Assembly: GCA_028868855.1 (NCBI GenBank)
Contig: JAGWTR010000004.1
Coordinates: 62,001 to 126,000 of the forward strand
Origin: Burkholderiales bacterium
GTDB lineage: Bacteria > Pseudomonadota > Gammaproteobacteria > Burkholderiales > Burkholderiaceae_C
Length of the DNA stretch: 64,000 bases
Direction: 5' to 3'
Both the position numbers and the translations under genes were made by a program. Below the pieces are notes generated by a model, which saw only the letters and a list, made by a program, of their open reading frames with translations, was not told the origin of the DNA and did not search any database. Shown in pieces: positions 26,202 to 35,210 of this stretch (position 1 is the stretch's first letter; every line of letters starts with the position of its first letter).

Positions 26202-27661
26202 ACTGACGACGCAGATGCATGCGTAGCCTGGGCCGTGCGCCGGGCCAGGTCGAGAAGGGCCGCGTGTGGCAACTTGCCGGTTGCATTGCGCGGCAATGCA
26301 TCGACCAGGTGCAAGGGGCGCGGCATGAAGGCCGGATCAATCCGTTGTCGCAAGGCCGCCTGCAATTGCGCCAGATCGAGGCCGGGCGCCACCACAAAGG
26401 CCATCAGGCGCACCACACCGTCGCCATGGCCCGCATCGTCGGACTCCGGCCAGAAAAAGGCCCCATCGAGCACGCCTGGAATGGCACCCAGTTGAAGATT
26501 GAGATAGGCCAATGAGGTGCGTTTGCCCGCCACATTCACCATGTCCGCCGATCGACCATGCAGGATGAAGTTCGTGCCAGGCGCGTTATCGGCCCCACCG
26601 ACGTGCGGCCTCGCCTGGGCGGCGTCGCACAACTCCAGCACATCGCTCAAAGCGATGGGGGCTTCCAGATGCCCTCCACTGAACCAAACGCGGCCATCGC
26701 GCTCAGTGAGTTGCAAGCCATTGAAGGACAACCATTGCGCAGACTCGGCGCTGCGGCGGGTGGCCAACTGGCCCGTCTCCGTGCTGCCATACACCTCAAT
26801 CAGTGGTGCACCGCAGCGGTGTTCGGCCTCGCGTGCCAAGCGCGATGCCAGCGGGGCGGTGGCCGACACCATGAGATCGACTCCCGGCAAGTCCGCGGAC
26901 TCGGCCAGCCAGGTGCGCAAATGGAAAGGCGTCGTGACCAAGACCTTGGGCGAGGGCAGGCCCGCCAACACGGCGGAAATATCGGCCGGGTAGAAAGGAC
27001 GCTCGGCCACCATGGCCGCCCCACTTTGCCAGGCCAGCAACACGGTGGACTCCAGCCCATACATGTGCTGAGGTGGGACGGTGCCGACCAGGCTGTGGCC
27101 CGAGTCGACCGACAGCCCCAGACGCTGCGCCTCCATGCGGACATTGCGCACCAGAGAGCCCCAGCGCTTGACATGCTCGGTAGGGCGCCCGGTCGAACCC
27201 GAGGTGAAGACACAGGCAATGACCTGATTGGCGTCGATCGCCGGGATCGTCTGCGCTTCATCCGGATCACTCGCCCCTTCGGATCCATGCGGCCGAGGCG
27301 GGTACAAGGTCTGCGGCATGTCCAGGTCCGGCAGTGACTGCTCACTCAGCCCATAGACGTCGGGATGGATGTCACAGACCTGTCGCACCATCTCCTGGTT
27401 GTAGGAAGGTGGCAGCAAGCTGATCTGGCCGCGGGTCATGGCGGCGGCCAGGCCCACGGCAAAGTGGTATCGGTCCGCGCAGGCGTTCAGGACATGGCGC
27501 CGATCCGGCAGGGCGGCGGCCACGCGCACCACGTCCTGCAGAAAGGTACGGACCGTGACGGCCTGGCCCTGCCTGTGCGCGAAGGTCGCGTCCAGCGACG
27601 CATGAACCAACAAGGGCAGCGCGCCGGGCGCCCCCCCGAACGCCACGTCAGCGCCGCTCAT
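26198..27661 (-). CDS. AMP-dependent aryl-ACP ligase of the aryl polyene pathway
   Basis: 487 residues from ATG 27661. It belongs to the ANL adenylating family: FTSGSTGRPTEHVKRW (152-167, P-loop), VPPQHMYGLES (A4 region), EVYGSTETGQLATR (A5) and ILHGRSADMVNVAGKRTS (A7-A8). The catalytic C-terminal Lys lies in PRNATGKLPHAAL. It probably activates hydroxybenzoate from the chorismatase and loads it on the ACP. It overlaps the COG4648-type gene by 14 bp. Ligases of this kind are the starter-loading enzymes of characterised aryl polyene loci. Confidence 0.9.
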   Translation of the reverse strand: MSGADVAFGGAPGALPLLVHASLDATFAHRQGQAVTVRTFLQDVVRVAAALPDRRHVLNACADRYHFAVGLAAAMTRGQISLLPPSYNQEMVRQVCDIHPDVYGLSEQSLPDLDMPQTLYPPRPHGSEGASDPDEAQTIPAIDANQVIACVFTSGSTGRPTEHVKRWGSLVRNVRMEAQRLGLSVDSGHSLVGTVPPQHMYGLESTVLLAWQSGAAMVAERPFYPADISAVLAGLPSPKVLVTTPFHLRTWLAESADLPGVDLMVSATAPLASRLAREAEHRCGAPLIEVYGSTETGQLATRRSAESAQWLSFNGLQLTERDGRVWFSGGHLEAPIALSDVLELCDAAQARPHVGGADNAPGTNFILHGRSADMVNVAGKRTSLAYLNLQLGAIPGVLDGAFFWPESDDAGHGDGVVRLMAFVVAPGLDLAQLQAALRQRIDPAFMPRPLHLVDALPRNATGKLPHAALLDLARRTAQATHASASSV

Positions 27662-28340
27662 GCGCTGGCGGCCCACTTGGCGAGGCCGACCGAAACTGGT
27701 GAAACGAGCGCATGCCGTCCAGGATGGAATGGTGCTGGATGCCGCGCAGCTTGTAGCGGCGAACCAGATACTCGCCCACGAACATCAGACCCACCAACGG
27801 ACTGCTCATCAGGTTTGAAAAAGTGGACCATGCCGCCACCGACGCCCCCAGATACAAGGCCGTTGACACGGTGGCGATGCCCGCGAAGAACAGGGTCCAG
27901 GCCAGCGTCGCGCCACGCGTGAAGGAAAGCACCTCAGGAGGCATGTCGCCGTCACGCAGGATGCGGGCAAAGCGGGTCACCAGAGGCTCGCGCCCACCGA
28001 GCAGCGTGTGCCCGAACATCCAGCCCAGGGCCAAGTTGGCGCCAACGTGCTCCAGGTAGTACAAGACACTCAACTCGCCATGCCAGCGCGGCAGCCCCCA
28101 CATCATCAGGGCCACGATCAGCACCCCCAGCACACCGGCCACCGCCCGCCCCCAGTGACTCGCCAGCGATGCGAGCACCATGGCCAGCAACGGCAAAAAA
28201 TACAACCATGGCGCCCAAGGCAAGCGCTGCGTCGTGCCAACGTGACAGGCGATCAGAAAGGCCGAGAGCACGGTCAGACCCACGCAAACCCCCGCAAGGG
28301 TGCGCCAAGTCACAGTCGATCGAGGCAGCGTGGATTTCAT
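27648..28340 (-). CDS. COG4648-type integral membrane protein of aryl polyene loci
   Basis: About 230 residues from ATG 28340 (MKSTLPRSTVTW); a GTG seven codons upstream lies inside a hairpin and is less likely. There are six or so membrane helices (ALAGVCVGLTVLSAFLIACH, WLYFLPLLAMVLASL, VAGVLGVLIVALMMWG, then GATLAWTLFFAGIATVS and more). Charged residues cluster near the C-terminus (VRRYKLRG). Homologues occur in nearly all aryl polyene loci between the ACP and ligase genes; the function is not established. It follows the ACP gene by 45 bp. Confidence 0.85.
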   Translation of the reverse strand: MKSTLPRSTVTWRTLAGVCVGLTVLSAFLIACHVGTTQRLPWAPWLYFLPLLAMVLASLASHWGRAVAGVLGVLIVALMMWGLPRWHGELSVLYYLEHVGANLALGWMFGHTLLGGREPLVTRFARILRDGDMPPEVLSFTRGATLAWTLFFAGIATVSTALYLGASVAAWSTFSNLMSSPLVGLMFVGEYLVRRYKLRGIQHHSILDGMRSFHQFRSASPSGPPAHERR

Positions 28341-28350
28341 GGCAGCGACA

Positions 28351-28373
28351 ACAACCCGCACCCATGCGGGGTT
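28351..28373 (-). other. Stem-loop between the ACP and COG4648-type genes
   Basis: The plus strand reads CAACCCGCA, a 4-nt loop, then TGCGGGGTTG, giving a 9-bp stem with one bulged base. It lies in the 45-bp gap after the ACP stop and before the membrane-protein ATG. No U-run follows on the minus strand. It may stabilise or process the ACP end of the mRNA, raising ACP levels over downstream genes; that role is a guess. Confidence 0.45.
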
Positions 28374-28385
28374 GCTCTGGTGGGT

Positions 28386-28691
28386 CTACTTGGTCCGATT
28401 CGCGGCCACATGTTGGGCCAGGCTTCGCAAGGAACCAAAGATCTCGTTGTTGCGCTCGTCATCGGAGCGCAACTGAAAGCCATATTTCTTGGACACGACC
28501 AGCGCAATTTCGAGGATGTCGATCGAATCGAGCCCCAGACCTTCTCCGTAAATCGGTGCCTGAGGGTCCACTTCGGAGGCCACAAGCTCCAGGTTCAAAG
28601 CCTGAATGATCAGTCCGGTCAACTCCAACTCCAGCACCGGATCAACGGGTGCTGCATCTTGGGTGGCGGGATTTTTCGCTGAGAACTGCAT
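28386..28691 (-). CDS. Acyl carrier protein of the aryl polyene operon
   Basis: 101 residues from ATG 28691 (MQFSAKNPAT); an in-frame start 13 codons upstream adds non-ACP-like residues. The phosphopantetheine site is GLDSIDILEIAL with S56. The acidic helix II and helix III pattern (VSKKYGFQLRSDDERNNEIFGSLRSL) fits an ACP. It is the first gene of the minus-strand pigment operon. Only one ACP gene is visible, whereas the studied E. coli-type aryl polyene loci have two. Confidence 0.9.
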   Translation of the reverse strand: MQFSAKNPATQDAAPVDPVLELELTGLIIQALNLELVASEVDPQAPIYGEGLGLDSIDILEIALVVSKKYGFQLRSDDERNNEIFGSLRSLAQHVAANRTK

Positions 28692-28715
28692 GGGGTGTCT
28701 GATAAAAACAAGGCA

Positions 28716-28731
28716 GATGACCCGAGTCATC
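28716..28731. promoter_or_regulatory. Perfect dyad upstream of the aryl polyene operon
   Basis: GATGAC, four bases, GTCATC: a 6-bp perfect inverted repeat centred about 32 bp upstream of the ACP ATG. The 137-bp gap between the ACP gene and the phosphodiesterase stop must hold the operon promoter, so an operator here is plausible. I cannot name a regulator, and a chance dyad of this size is possible. Confidence 0.3.
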
Positions 28732-28828
28732 CTTCAGAAATAGGGGAAAAGGCACTGCCCGCAACCATCGCCGGGCCAAACCCTCTAATGATAAGCGAGA
28801 TCAGCTTTTTGCCAGGTGACACGCTCCA

Positions 28829-29593
28829 CTAACCACGTCCTGGTATGAACTTGTCGACAGCATCCGTGATCAACCCATCCAGTCCCGCCGCCCACAAGGC
28901 ATCGGCCCGCGCCGGCTCATTGACCGTGTAGGTCAGCACCTTCAAACCAGCCGCGTGGGCCTGGGCGATGTTGGCGGCGTTCAATTGCGGATGATGGCCG
29001 ACCACCGCCACACAAGCCAGCGCCAAGGCGCCCTCCAGCCAGTCGGCGCGCAACTCTTCCAGCAGCAGGGCGCGCGGCAGGTTCGGCGCGACACGCCGGG
29101 CCGCTTGCAAGGCCTCCAGGCTGAACGAACTCAGCAAAGGCGGCACCGCCTGCCCGGACCACAGGCGCGCCGCCTCACGCGCCACCACCTCACCCGTCAG
29201 CACCTCTTGCCCGGGCGTGGGTTTGATTTCCAGATTCACCATCAAAGCCTGCTGATGCAACCAGTGAGCCAGCTCATCCAACCGCAGCAAAGGCTCACCG
29301 GCGTACACCGGGCTGTGCCACGCGCCAGCATCGAGTCGCGCCAACTCACCCCAACTCAATCCACTCGCCACCCCCCGCCCCGAGCTGGTGCGGTTCAGAT
29401 CCGTGTCGTGCAGCAAAAAAGGCACCTCGTCGGCGGACAACTTGACATCGCACTCGAACATCCGAAACCCATGGGATGCCCCCAGGCGAAACGCCGCCAG
29501 GGTGTTTTCAGGAGCCAATTTGCCCGCACCCCGATGGGCGATCCAGCGGGGATAGGGCCACGGCCAATCAGGGCTTGCGGCAGACGGCGTCAT
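28829..29593 (-). CDS. ugpQ: Glycerophosphodiester phosphodiesterase
   Basis: 254 residues from ATG 29593 (the preceding codon is TTG). The GDPD domain shows [18 protein letters not shown] (19-36, catalytic His), [24 protein letters not shown] (metal-binding Glu/Asp and second His) and NLEIKP. It hydrolyses glycerophosphodiesters to glycerol-3-phosphate and an alcohol. No signal peptide is visible, so it matches cytoplasmic UgpQ. It diverges from the large FAD oxidoreductase gene and reads toward the pigment operon. Confidence 0.9.
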   Translation of the reverse strand: MTPSAASPDWPWPYPRWIAHRGAGKLAPENTLAAFRLGASHGFRMFECDVKLSADEVPFLLHDTDLNRTSSGRGVASGLSWGELARLDAGAWHSPVYAGEPLLRLDELAHWLHQQALMVNLEIKPTPGQEVLTGEVVAREAARLWSGQAVPPLLSSFSLEALQAARRVAPNLPRALLLEELRADWLEGALALACVAVVGHHPQLNAANIAQAHAAGLKVLTYTVNEPARADALWAAGLDGLITDAVDKFIPGRG

Positions 29594-29631
29594 CAAGCCA
29601 CAGCATAGCGCAGCGAGCCCTCAGCAAGACA

Positions 29632-29643
29632 AGGTCATGACCT
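29632..29643. promoter_or_regulatory. 12-bp palindrome in the ugpQ / FAD oxidoreductase divergent promoter region
   Basis: AGGTCATGACCT is a perfect 12-bp palindrome 39 bp upstream of the ugpQ-type gene and about 100 bp upstream of the oxidoreductase gene. It is placed where a regulator could act on both. The regulator is unknown. Confidence 0.3.
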
Positions 29644-29744
29644 GCTGCGTTAACATCCACGTTCAGGCGCAAAAACTGTCCGCACCCTGCTTTTCGCACC
29701 CATTGCCGCCGTTTTTAACCCCCGGCCGCGCCTGGCGCCTCGAC

Positions 29745-32700
29745 ATGAACGCACCGCTTCCGCTGAACCCATTGACCGCTCACGCTGCTGACGCGCACAC
29801 CGACAGCACGCCGCGCTTGCGCGAAATCCCGTACAACTACACCTCGTTCTCCGACCGCGAAATCGTCCAGCGCCTGCTGGGGCAACGTGCCTGGGACGTG
29901 CTCAGTCAATTGCGCACCGAGCGCCAGACCGGCCGCTCTGCCCGCATGCTCTACGAGGTGTTGGGTGATATCTGGGTGGTGCAGCGCAACCCCTATCTGC
30001 AAGACGACCTGCTCGACAACCCCAAGCGCCGAGGCCAGTTGATCGAGGCCCTGCACCACCGCCTGAGCGAAATCGACAAACGTCGCGCGCCCTCGGGCAC
30101 CAACCCGGTCGACGCCAGCCGCGACGCCCTGGTCGGCGAACTGCTGGAAGCCGCGCGCGCCTGCATCGACCGTTTTGGCCGCAACTTTGTCGATGTGCAC
30201 GAGCTGCGCCAACGCGCCCGCAAGGTGCTGGGCAAGGTCACCAAGTCCGACAACATCAAATTTGACGGCCTGTCGCGCGTCTCGCACGTCACCGACGCCA
30301 CCGACTGGCGCGTCGAATACCCCTTCGTCGTCCTGACCCCGGACACGGAAACCGAGATGGCCACCTTGGTCAAAGGTTGCTTCGAACTGGGCCTGACCAT
30401 CGTGCCGCGTGGGGGCGGCACCGGCTACACCGGCGGCGCCGTCCCACTGACCTGGAAGAGCGCGGTCATCAACACCGAAAAGCTCGAGGCCATGACCGAA
30501 GTGGAGCAGGTCAGCCTGCCCGGCGTCGACCACCCCGTGCCCACCATCTGGACCGAGGCCGGCGTGGTCACGCAACGCGTGGCCGATGCGGCCGAGCGCG
30601 GAGGCTTTGTGTTCGCCGTGGACCCGACCTCCGCCGAGGCCAGTTGCATTGGCGGCAACATCGCCATGAACGCCGGCGGCAAAAAGGCCGTGCTGTGGGG
30701 CACCGCACTGGACAATCTGGCCAGCTGGCGCATGGTCACCCCCGACGCCGAATGGCTGGAGGTGACGCGACTGAACCACAACCTGGGCAAGATCCACGAC
30801 GCGCCCATGGCCAGCTTTGAGCTGCGCTATTTCCAGGCCGATGGCAAGACGCCCATCCGCACCGAACGCCTGGACATCCCAGGCCGCACCTTCCGCAAGG
30901 AAGGCCTGGGCAAAGACGTCACCGACAAATTCCTCGCCGGCCTGCCCGGCATCCAGAAGGAAGGTTGCGACGGCCTGATCACCAGCGCCCGCTGGGTCGT
31001 GCACCGCATGCCCGACCACGTGCGCACCGTCTGCCTGGAGTTCTTTGGCAACCCCAAGGACGCCGTGCCTTCGATCGTCGAGATCAAGGACTTCATGTTC
31101 GCCGAAATGCGCGAGCCTGGCGGCGCCATCCTGGCCGGCCTGGAGCACCTGGACGACCGCTACCTGCGGGCCGTCGGTTACGCCACCAAGAGCAAGCGCG
31201 GCACCCTGCCCAAGATGGTCTTGATCGGCGACATCGTTGGCGACGACCAGGACCGCGTGGCCATGGCCGCCAGCCAGGTCATCCGCTTTGCCAACGCCCG
31301 CAGCGGCGAAGGTTTCGTGGCCGTGAGCAGTGACGCCCGCAAGAAGTTCTGGGCGGACCGCAAGCGCACCGCCGCCATCGCCAAGCACACCAACGCCTTC
31401 AAGGTCAACGAAGACGTCGTGATCCCGCTGCCGCGCATGGGTGAGTACACCCTGGGCATCGAGCGCATCAACATCGAGTTGAGCCTGCGCAACAAGCTGC
31501 AGCTGATCGATCGCCTCAAGGCCTTCTTTGCCGGAGGCAACCTGCCCCTGGGCAAAGCCGAAGACCCCAGCGAATTGCCCAGCCCCGAGCAGCTGGCCGA
31601 ACACGTGCAGGGCGCCGTGGCCGTCTTGGACCACGCCAAGGCCCGCTGGCAGTTCCTGATCCAGCACCTGGACACCCCCTTGTCCGAGGTCGGCGATCAA
31701 CTGGTCGCGCTGGGCTACGAACAGCACCGCAACGGCACCTACACACCGCAGGCGGGCGACACCGTCTTCAACTTGCTGCAGACCTGGTCCATCCGCGTCA
31801 GCTGGAAGCGCGAGTTGCGCGACGAGTTCGCCAAACTCTTCACCGGCGCGGCGCTGGGTGCCATCCTGGCGGAGACGAAACGCATCCACAAGGAAGTGCT
31901 GCGTGGACGCGTCTGGACCGCCCTGCACATGCACGCCGGCGACGGCAATGTGCACACCAACATCCCGGTCAACAGCGACAATTACGAGATGCTGCAGACG
32001 GCGCACGAAGCCGTGGCCCGCATCATGACGCTGGCTCGCGCATTGGACGGCGTGATCTCGGGCGAGCACGGCATCGGCATCACCAAGCTTGAGTTCCTGA
32101 GCGACGCCGAACTGGCCGACTTCACTGCCTACAAGGCCAAGGTCGACCCGCAAGGCCGCTTCAACAAAGGCAAGCTGCTGCGCGGCGTAGCCTTGCAGGC
32201 GCTGGGCGAGGACGTCCACAACGCCGACCTGAGCGAGGCCTACACACCCAGCTTTGGCCTGATGGGGCACGAGTCGCTGATCATGCAGCAGTCGGACATT
32301 GGCGACATCGCCGCCAGCGTCAAGGACTGCCTGCGTTGCGGCAAGTGCAAACCGGTGTGCTCCACCCACATCCCGCGCGCCAACTTGCTCTACAGCCCGC
32401 GCAACAAGATCCTGGCCACCTCGCTGCTGGTCGAGGCCTTCCTGTACGAAGAGCAGACGCGCCGTGGCGTGTCGCTCAAGCACTGGGAAGAGTTCGAGGA
32501 CGTGGCCGACCACTGCACGGTCTGCCACAAGTGCCTGTCGCCATGCCCGGTGAACATCGACTTTGGCGACGTGTCGATGAACATGCGCAATCTGCTCACC
32601 AAGCTGGGCAAGAAGAGCAAGCGCCCGGCCGCCATGGCGCAGGCCTTCTTCATCGGCACCGAGAGCCCACAGGCGATCCGCATCGCGCACACGTTGACCG

Positions 32701-33734
32701 ACCTGAGCTTCAAGGCCCAGCGCGCGGCGCATGACGTGATGAAGGTGGTGGCTCGCAAGCAGACCGACGCGCCGCCAGCCACGGTTGGCACCGCGCCGAT
32801 CAAGGCCCAAGTCATCCACTTCATCAACAAGAAGATGCCCGGCGGTCTGCCCAAGAAAACCGCTCGCGCCCTGCTGGACATCGAGGACAAGAACTACGTC
32901 CCCATCATCCGCAACCCCAAGAGCGCGGCCGACACCGAGGCGGTGTTTTATTTCCCCGGTTGTGGCTCTGAGCGCCTATTCTCGCAAGTGGGCCTGGCCA
33001 CGCAGGCCATGCTGTGGCATGCCGGCGTGCAGACCGTGCTGCCCCCGGGCTATCTGTGTTGCGGCTACCCGCAGCGCGGCGCCGGCCAGTTCGACAAGGC
33101 CGAGAAGATGATCACCGACAACCGGGTGCTCTTCCACCGCATGGCCAACACGCTGAACTACCTGGACATCAAGACCGTGGTCGTCTCCTGCGGCACCTGC
33201 TACGACCAATTGCAGGGCTACGAGTTCGACAAGATCTTCCCGGGCAGCCGCATCATCGACATCCACGAGTACCTGCTGGAAAAAGGCATCACCCTGAGCG
33301 GCGACGGCGGCTATCTTTTCCATGACCCTTGCCACAGCCCGATGAAGCAGCAAGAGCCCATGAAAACAGTGAAAGCGCTGCTGGGCGAGAACGTACTCAA
33401 GAGCGACCGCTGCTGCGGCGAGAGCGGCTCTCTGGCCGTGAGCCGTCCGGACATCTCGACGCAGATCCGCTTCCGCAAGGAAGAAGAAATCCGCAAGGGC
33501 GAGGCCGTGCTGCGCGACAAGGGCGCCGTGGGGGCCAAGGAGAACATCAAGATGCTGACCTCCTGCCCCAGCTGCCTGATGGGCCTGAGCCGCTATGAAG
33601 ACGACCTGCAGAACGGCCTGCTGGAAGCCGACTACATCGTGGTCGAGATGGCACGCAAGATCCTGGGCGAAGACTGGATGCCGGACTTCGTCAAGCGCGC
33701 CAACGACGGCGGCATCGAACGCGTGCTGGTCTGA
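29745..33734 (+). CDS. Large FAD-linked oxidoreductase with Fe-S and CCG domains (DUF3683 family)
   Basis: 1329 residues from ATG 29745 ([10 protein letters not shown]). Order of parts: a ~150-residue N-terminal domain seen in the betaproteobacterial DUF3683 group; a PCMH-type FAD domain with [15 protein letters not shown] near residue 220; the FAD-linked oxidase C domain with [16 protein letters not shown] and GEHGIGITK; two 4Fe-4S clusters in [11 protein letters not shown] (~862) and [14 protein letters not shown] (~924); then a heterodisulfide-reductase-like CCG pair with [10 protein letters not shown] and [10 protein letters not shown]. The whole resembles a fusion of the GlcD and GlcF subunits of glycolate or D-2-hydroxyacid dehydrogenase. 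A D-hydroxyacid is the likely substrate, but which one is unknown. Confidence 0.88.
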   Translation: MNAPLPLNPLTAHAADAHTDSTPRLREIPYNYTSFSDREIVQRLLGQRAWDVLSQLRTERQTGRSARMLYEVLGDIWVVQRNPYLQDDLLDNPKRRGQLIEALHHRLSEIDKRRAPSGTNPVDASRDALVGELLEAARACIDRFGRNFVDVHELRQRARKVLGKVTKSDNIKFDGLSRVSHVTDATDWRVEYPFVVLTPDTETEMATLVKGCFELGLTIVPRGGGTGYTGGAVPLTWKSAVINTEKLEAMTEVEQVSLPGVDHPVPTIWTEAGVVTQRVADAAERGGFVFAVDPTSAEASCIGGNIAMNAGGKKAVLWGTALDNLASWRMVTPDAEWLEVTRLNHNLGKIHDAPMASFELRYFQADGKTPIRTERLDIPGRTFRKEGLGKDVTDKFLAGLPGIQKEGCDGLITSARWVVHRMPDHVRTVCLEFFGNPKDAVPSIVEIKDFMFAEMREPGGAILAGLEHLDDRYLRAVGYATKSKRGTLPKMVLIGDIVGDDQDRVAMAASQVIRFANARSGEGFVAVSSDARKKFWADRKRTAAIAKHTNAFKVNEDVVIPLPRMGEYTLGIERINIELSLRNKLQLIDRLKAFFAGGNLPLGKAEDPSELPSPEQLAEHVQGAVAVLDHAKARWQFLIQHLDTPLSEVGDQLVALGYEQHRNGTYTPQAGDTVFNLLQTWSIRVSWKRELRDEFAKLFTGAALGAILAETKRIHKEVLRGRVWTALHMHAGDGNVHTNIPVNSDNYEMLQTAHEAVARIMTLARALDGVISGEHGIGITKLEFLSDAELADFTAYKAKVDPQGRFNKGKLLRGVALQALGEDVHNADLSEAYTPSFGLMGHESLIMQQSDIGDIAASVKDCLRCGKCKPVCSTHIPRANLLYSPRNKILATSLLVEAFLYEEQTRRGVSLKHWEEFEDVADHCTVCHKCLSPCPVNIDFGDVSMNMRNLLTKLGKKSKRPAAMAQAFFIGTESPQAIRIAHTLTDLSFKAQRAAHDVMKVVARKQTDAPPATVGTAPIKAQVIHFINKKMPGGLPKKTARALLDIEDKNYVPIIRNPKSAADTEAVFYFPGCGSERLFSQVGLATQAMLWHAGVQTVLPPGYLCCGYPQRGAGQFDKAEKMITDNRVLFHRMANTLNYLDIKTVVVSCGTCYDQLQGYEFDKIFPGSRIIDIHEYLLEKGITLSGDGGYLFHDPCHSPMKQQEPMKTVKALLGENVLKSDRCCGESGSLAVSRPDISTQIRFRKEEEIRKGEAVLRDKGAVGAKENIKMLTSCPSCLMGLSRYEDDLQNGLLEADYIVVEMARKILGEDWMPDFVKRANDGGIERVLV

Positions 33735-33735
33735 C

Positions 33736-34179
33736 ATGGGGCGCCTGGACAACAGCTGCATCCCCGGCTGCGAGCTGTGTGAACACGATGGGGGCGTCCT
33801 CATCGTACGCACGCCCAGGCTGCGGGTGATTCGGGTCGAGGATGCCGACTACCCCGGCTTCTACCGCGTGATCTGGAACGAGCACAAGGCTGAGTTCACC
33901 ACGCTGTCAGCGGGTGAGCGCGCCCATTTGATGGACGTCGTCGCCACGGTGGAGTCCCTGGTGATCCAGCACCTGCGCCCGATCAAGGTCAACCTGGCCA
34001 GCCTGGGCAATGTGGTGCCGCACCTGCACTGGCATGTCATCGCCCGCTTTGTGGACGACCGACATTTTCCGCAGCCCATCTGGGGCACTGCGCAGCGCGA
34101 GATAGCCAAGGAGCGCTGGGACGTGCTGCGCAGCCGTTTACCGGACCTGGACGCCGACATCAGCAGCACACTGGGCTGA
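33736..34179 (+). CDS. HIT family hydrolase
   Basis: 147 residues from ATG 33736, one base after the oxidoreductase stop. The HIT motif is HLHWHVIARF near residue 96, with a preceding VNLASLGNVVPH. The N-terminus holds CIPGCELCEHDGG, a Cys pattern often found in this subgroup. HIT proteins are nucleoside phosphoramidate or dinucleotide hydrolases. It is transcribed with the upstream gene and converges on the Cache-protein gene. Confidence 0.9.
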   Translation: MGRLDNSCIPGCELCEHDGGVLIVRTPRLRVIRVEDADYPGFYRVIWNEHKAEFTTLSAGERAHLMDVVATVESLVIQHLRPIKVNLASLGNVVPHLHWHVIARFVDDRHFPQPIWGTAQREIAKERWDVLRSRLPDLDADISSTLG

Positions 34180-34218
34180 CTCAGCGGCCCTGTTCACTGC
34201 CCAGGCCAGGCGCAGGCA

Positions 34219-34692
34219 TCACTTGTAGATGCCGCCACACACCACGGTGTCGTCGAGCTTTTCGCAGTACATGCTCTTGGGTTCGATCTTCTTGCTTTCG
34301 GGATTGGTGAACTTGTAGTCTTGCCAGAAGGTGGCGTGGGTCTTGCCCATGTCGACGCGCTCTTGCACGAAGGCTTTGCCATCCACGTCCTTCAGCTCGA
34401 TCAGGTTCTTGCCAATCATCTTGTTATTGGCGCCATGGGCGCGCACGGTGCCATCCAGGGCATACACGGTCAAATACAAATCCCTGTCATGGAAGGCGGC
34501 AGAGGCTTTGTCGCTGATGGTGGCATAGCCTTTGTCCTTGCCATTGGCCTTGATGTAGGCCACACCCTTTTTGACCATGGCCACGGCTTCGTCCTTGGTG
34601 GCACCACCCTCCGCAGCATGCACGCTGAACGCGCCCACGGAGAGGGTCAGCGACAGGATCAGTGCAAGTTTGGTTTTCACAATAGGTTCCAT
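34219..34692 (-). CDS. Secreted single-Cache-domain protein
   Basis: 157 residues. A signal peptide (KLALILSLTLSVGAFSVHA) is followed by a small Cache (sCache_2-like) domain: EAVAMVKKGVAYIKANGKDKGYATIS, FHDRDLYLTVYALDGTVRAHG and KMIGKNLIELKDVDGKAFVQERV. No membrane segment or signalling domain follows, so it should be a soluble periplasmic ligand binder. It lies 7 bp downstream of cheW in the chemosensory operon. It may bind a small organic acid and pass the signal to a receptor; this is inference. Confidence 0.85.
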   Translation of the reverse strand: MEPIVKTKLALILSLTLSVGAFSVHAAEGGATKDEAVAMVKKGVAYIKANGKDKGYATISDKASAAFHDRDLYLTVYALDGTVRAHGANNKMIGKNLIELKDVDGKAFVQERVDMGKTHATFWQDYKFTNPESKKIEPKSMYCEKLDDTVVCGGIYK

Positions 34693-34699
34693 GGTTGGA

Positions 34700-35176
34700 T
34701 TAGTCGACCAAGCCCATGTCCGGACTCATCAACAGGCTTTCAATGTCCAGCAGGATCACCATGCGCTCGCCGACTTGGGCCAGCCCCTTGATGAAACTGG
34801 CGTCGACGACCGAATTCATCTCAGGTGCGGCACGCACGGCCTCTGCGGGGATTTCCATCACATCGCTCACCGAATCGACCACCGTCCCAATGGTGCGGTG
34901 GCCCAGGTGCAGGACCACGGTGACCGTGAACTCGTTGTACTCGGCGCAAGCGCAAGCAAAGCGCAGACGCAGGTCAACGATCGGCACGATGGTGCCGCGC
35001 AGGTTGACCACGCCTTTGATGAAATTCGATGCATTGGCGATGCGGGTCGGGTTCTCGTAGCCGCGAATTTCCTGCACCTTCAGGATGTCGATCCCGTATT
35101 CCTCCTCGCCCAATCGGAAGGTAAGGTACTCACGGGCCAGGTCGGCCTGCACATCCATTTGTTCCATCATGCCCAT
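34700..35176 (-). CDS. cheW: Chemotaxis coupling protein CheW
   Basis: 158 residues from ATG 35176, with GGAGAA upstream as the ribosome site. It has the CheW fold: YLTFRLGEEEYGIDILKVQEIRGY, NFIKGVVNLRGTIVPIVDLRLRF and VDSVSDVMEIPAEAV. CheW links receptors to CheA. It lies 34 bp after cheA and just before the Cache gene. A short in-frame Cys-Ala stretch (FACACAEYNEFT) is unusual for CheW but falls in a variable loop. Confidence 0.95.
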   Translation of the reverse strand: MGMMEQMDVQADLAREYLTFRLGEEEYGIDILKVQEIRGYENPTRIANASNFIKGVVNLRGTIVPIVDLRLRFACACAEYNEFTVTVVLHLGHRTIGTVVDSVSDVMEIPAEAVRAAPEMNSVVDASFIKGLAQVGERMVILLDIESLLMSPDMGLVD

Positions 35177-35210
35177 GGCTTGTTCTCCAGGATAGTCAGT
35201 GCTGCGGGGC

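Noticed and set aside
29715-32819. A 1034-codon open frame antisense to the large FAD oxidoreductase gene
   Set aside because: High-GC third-position bias creates long antisense frames. The translation is low in complexity, rich in Gly/Ala/His/Asp and matches no fold, while the sense frame has clear motifs throughout.
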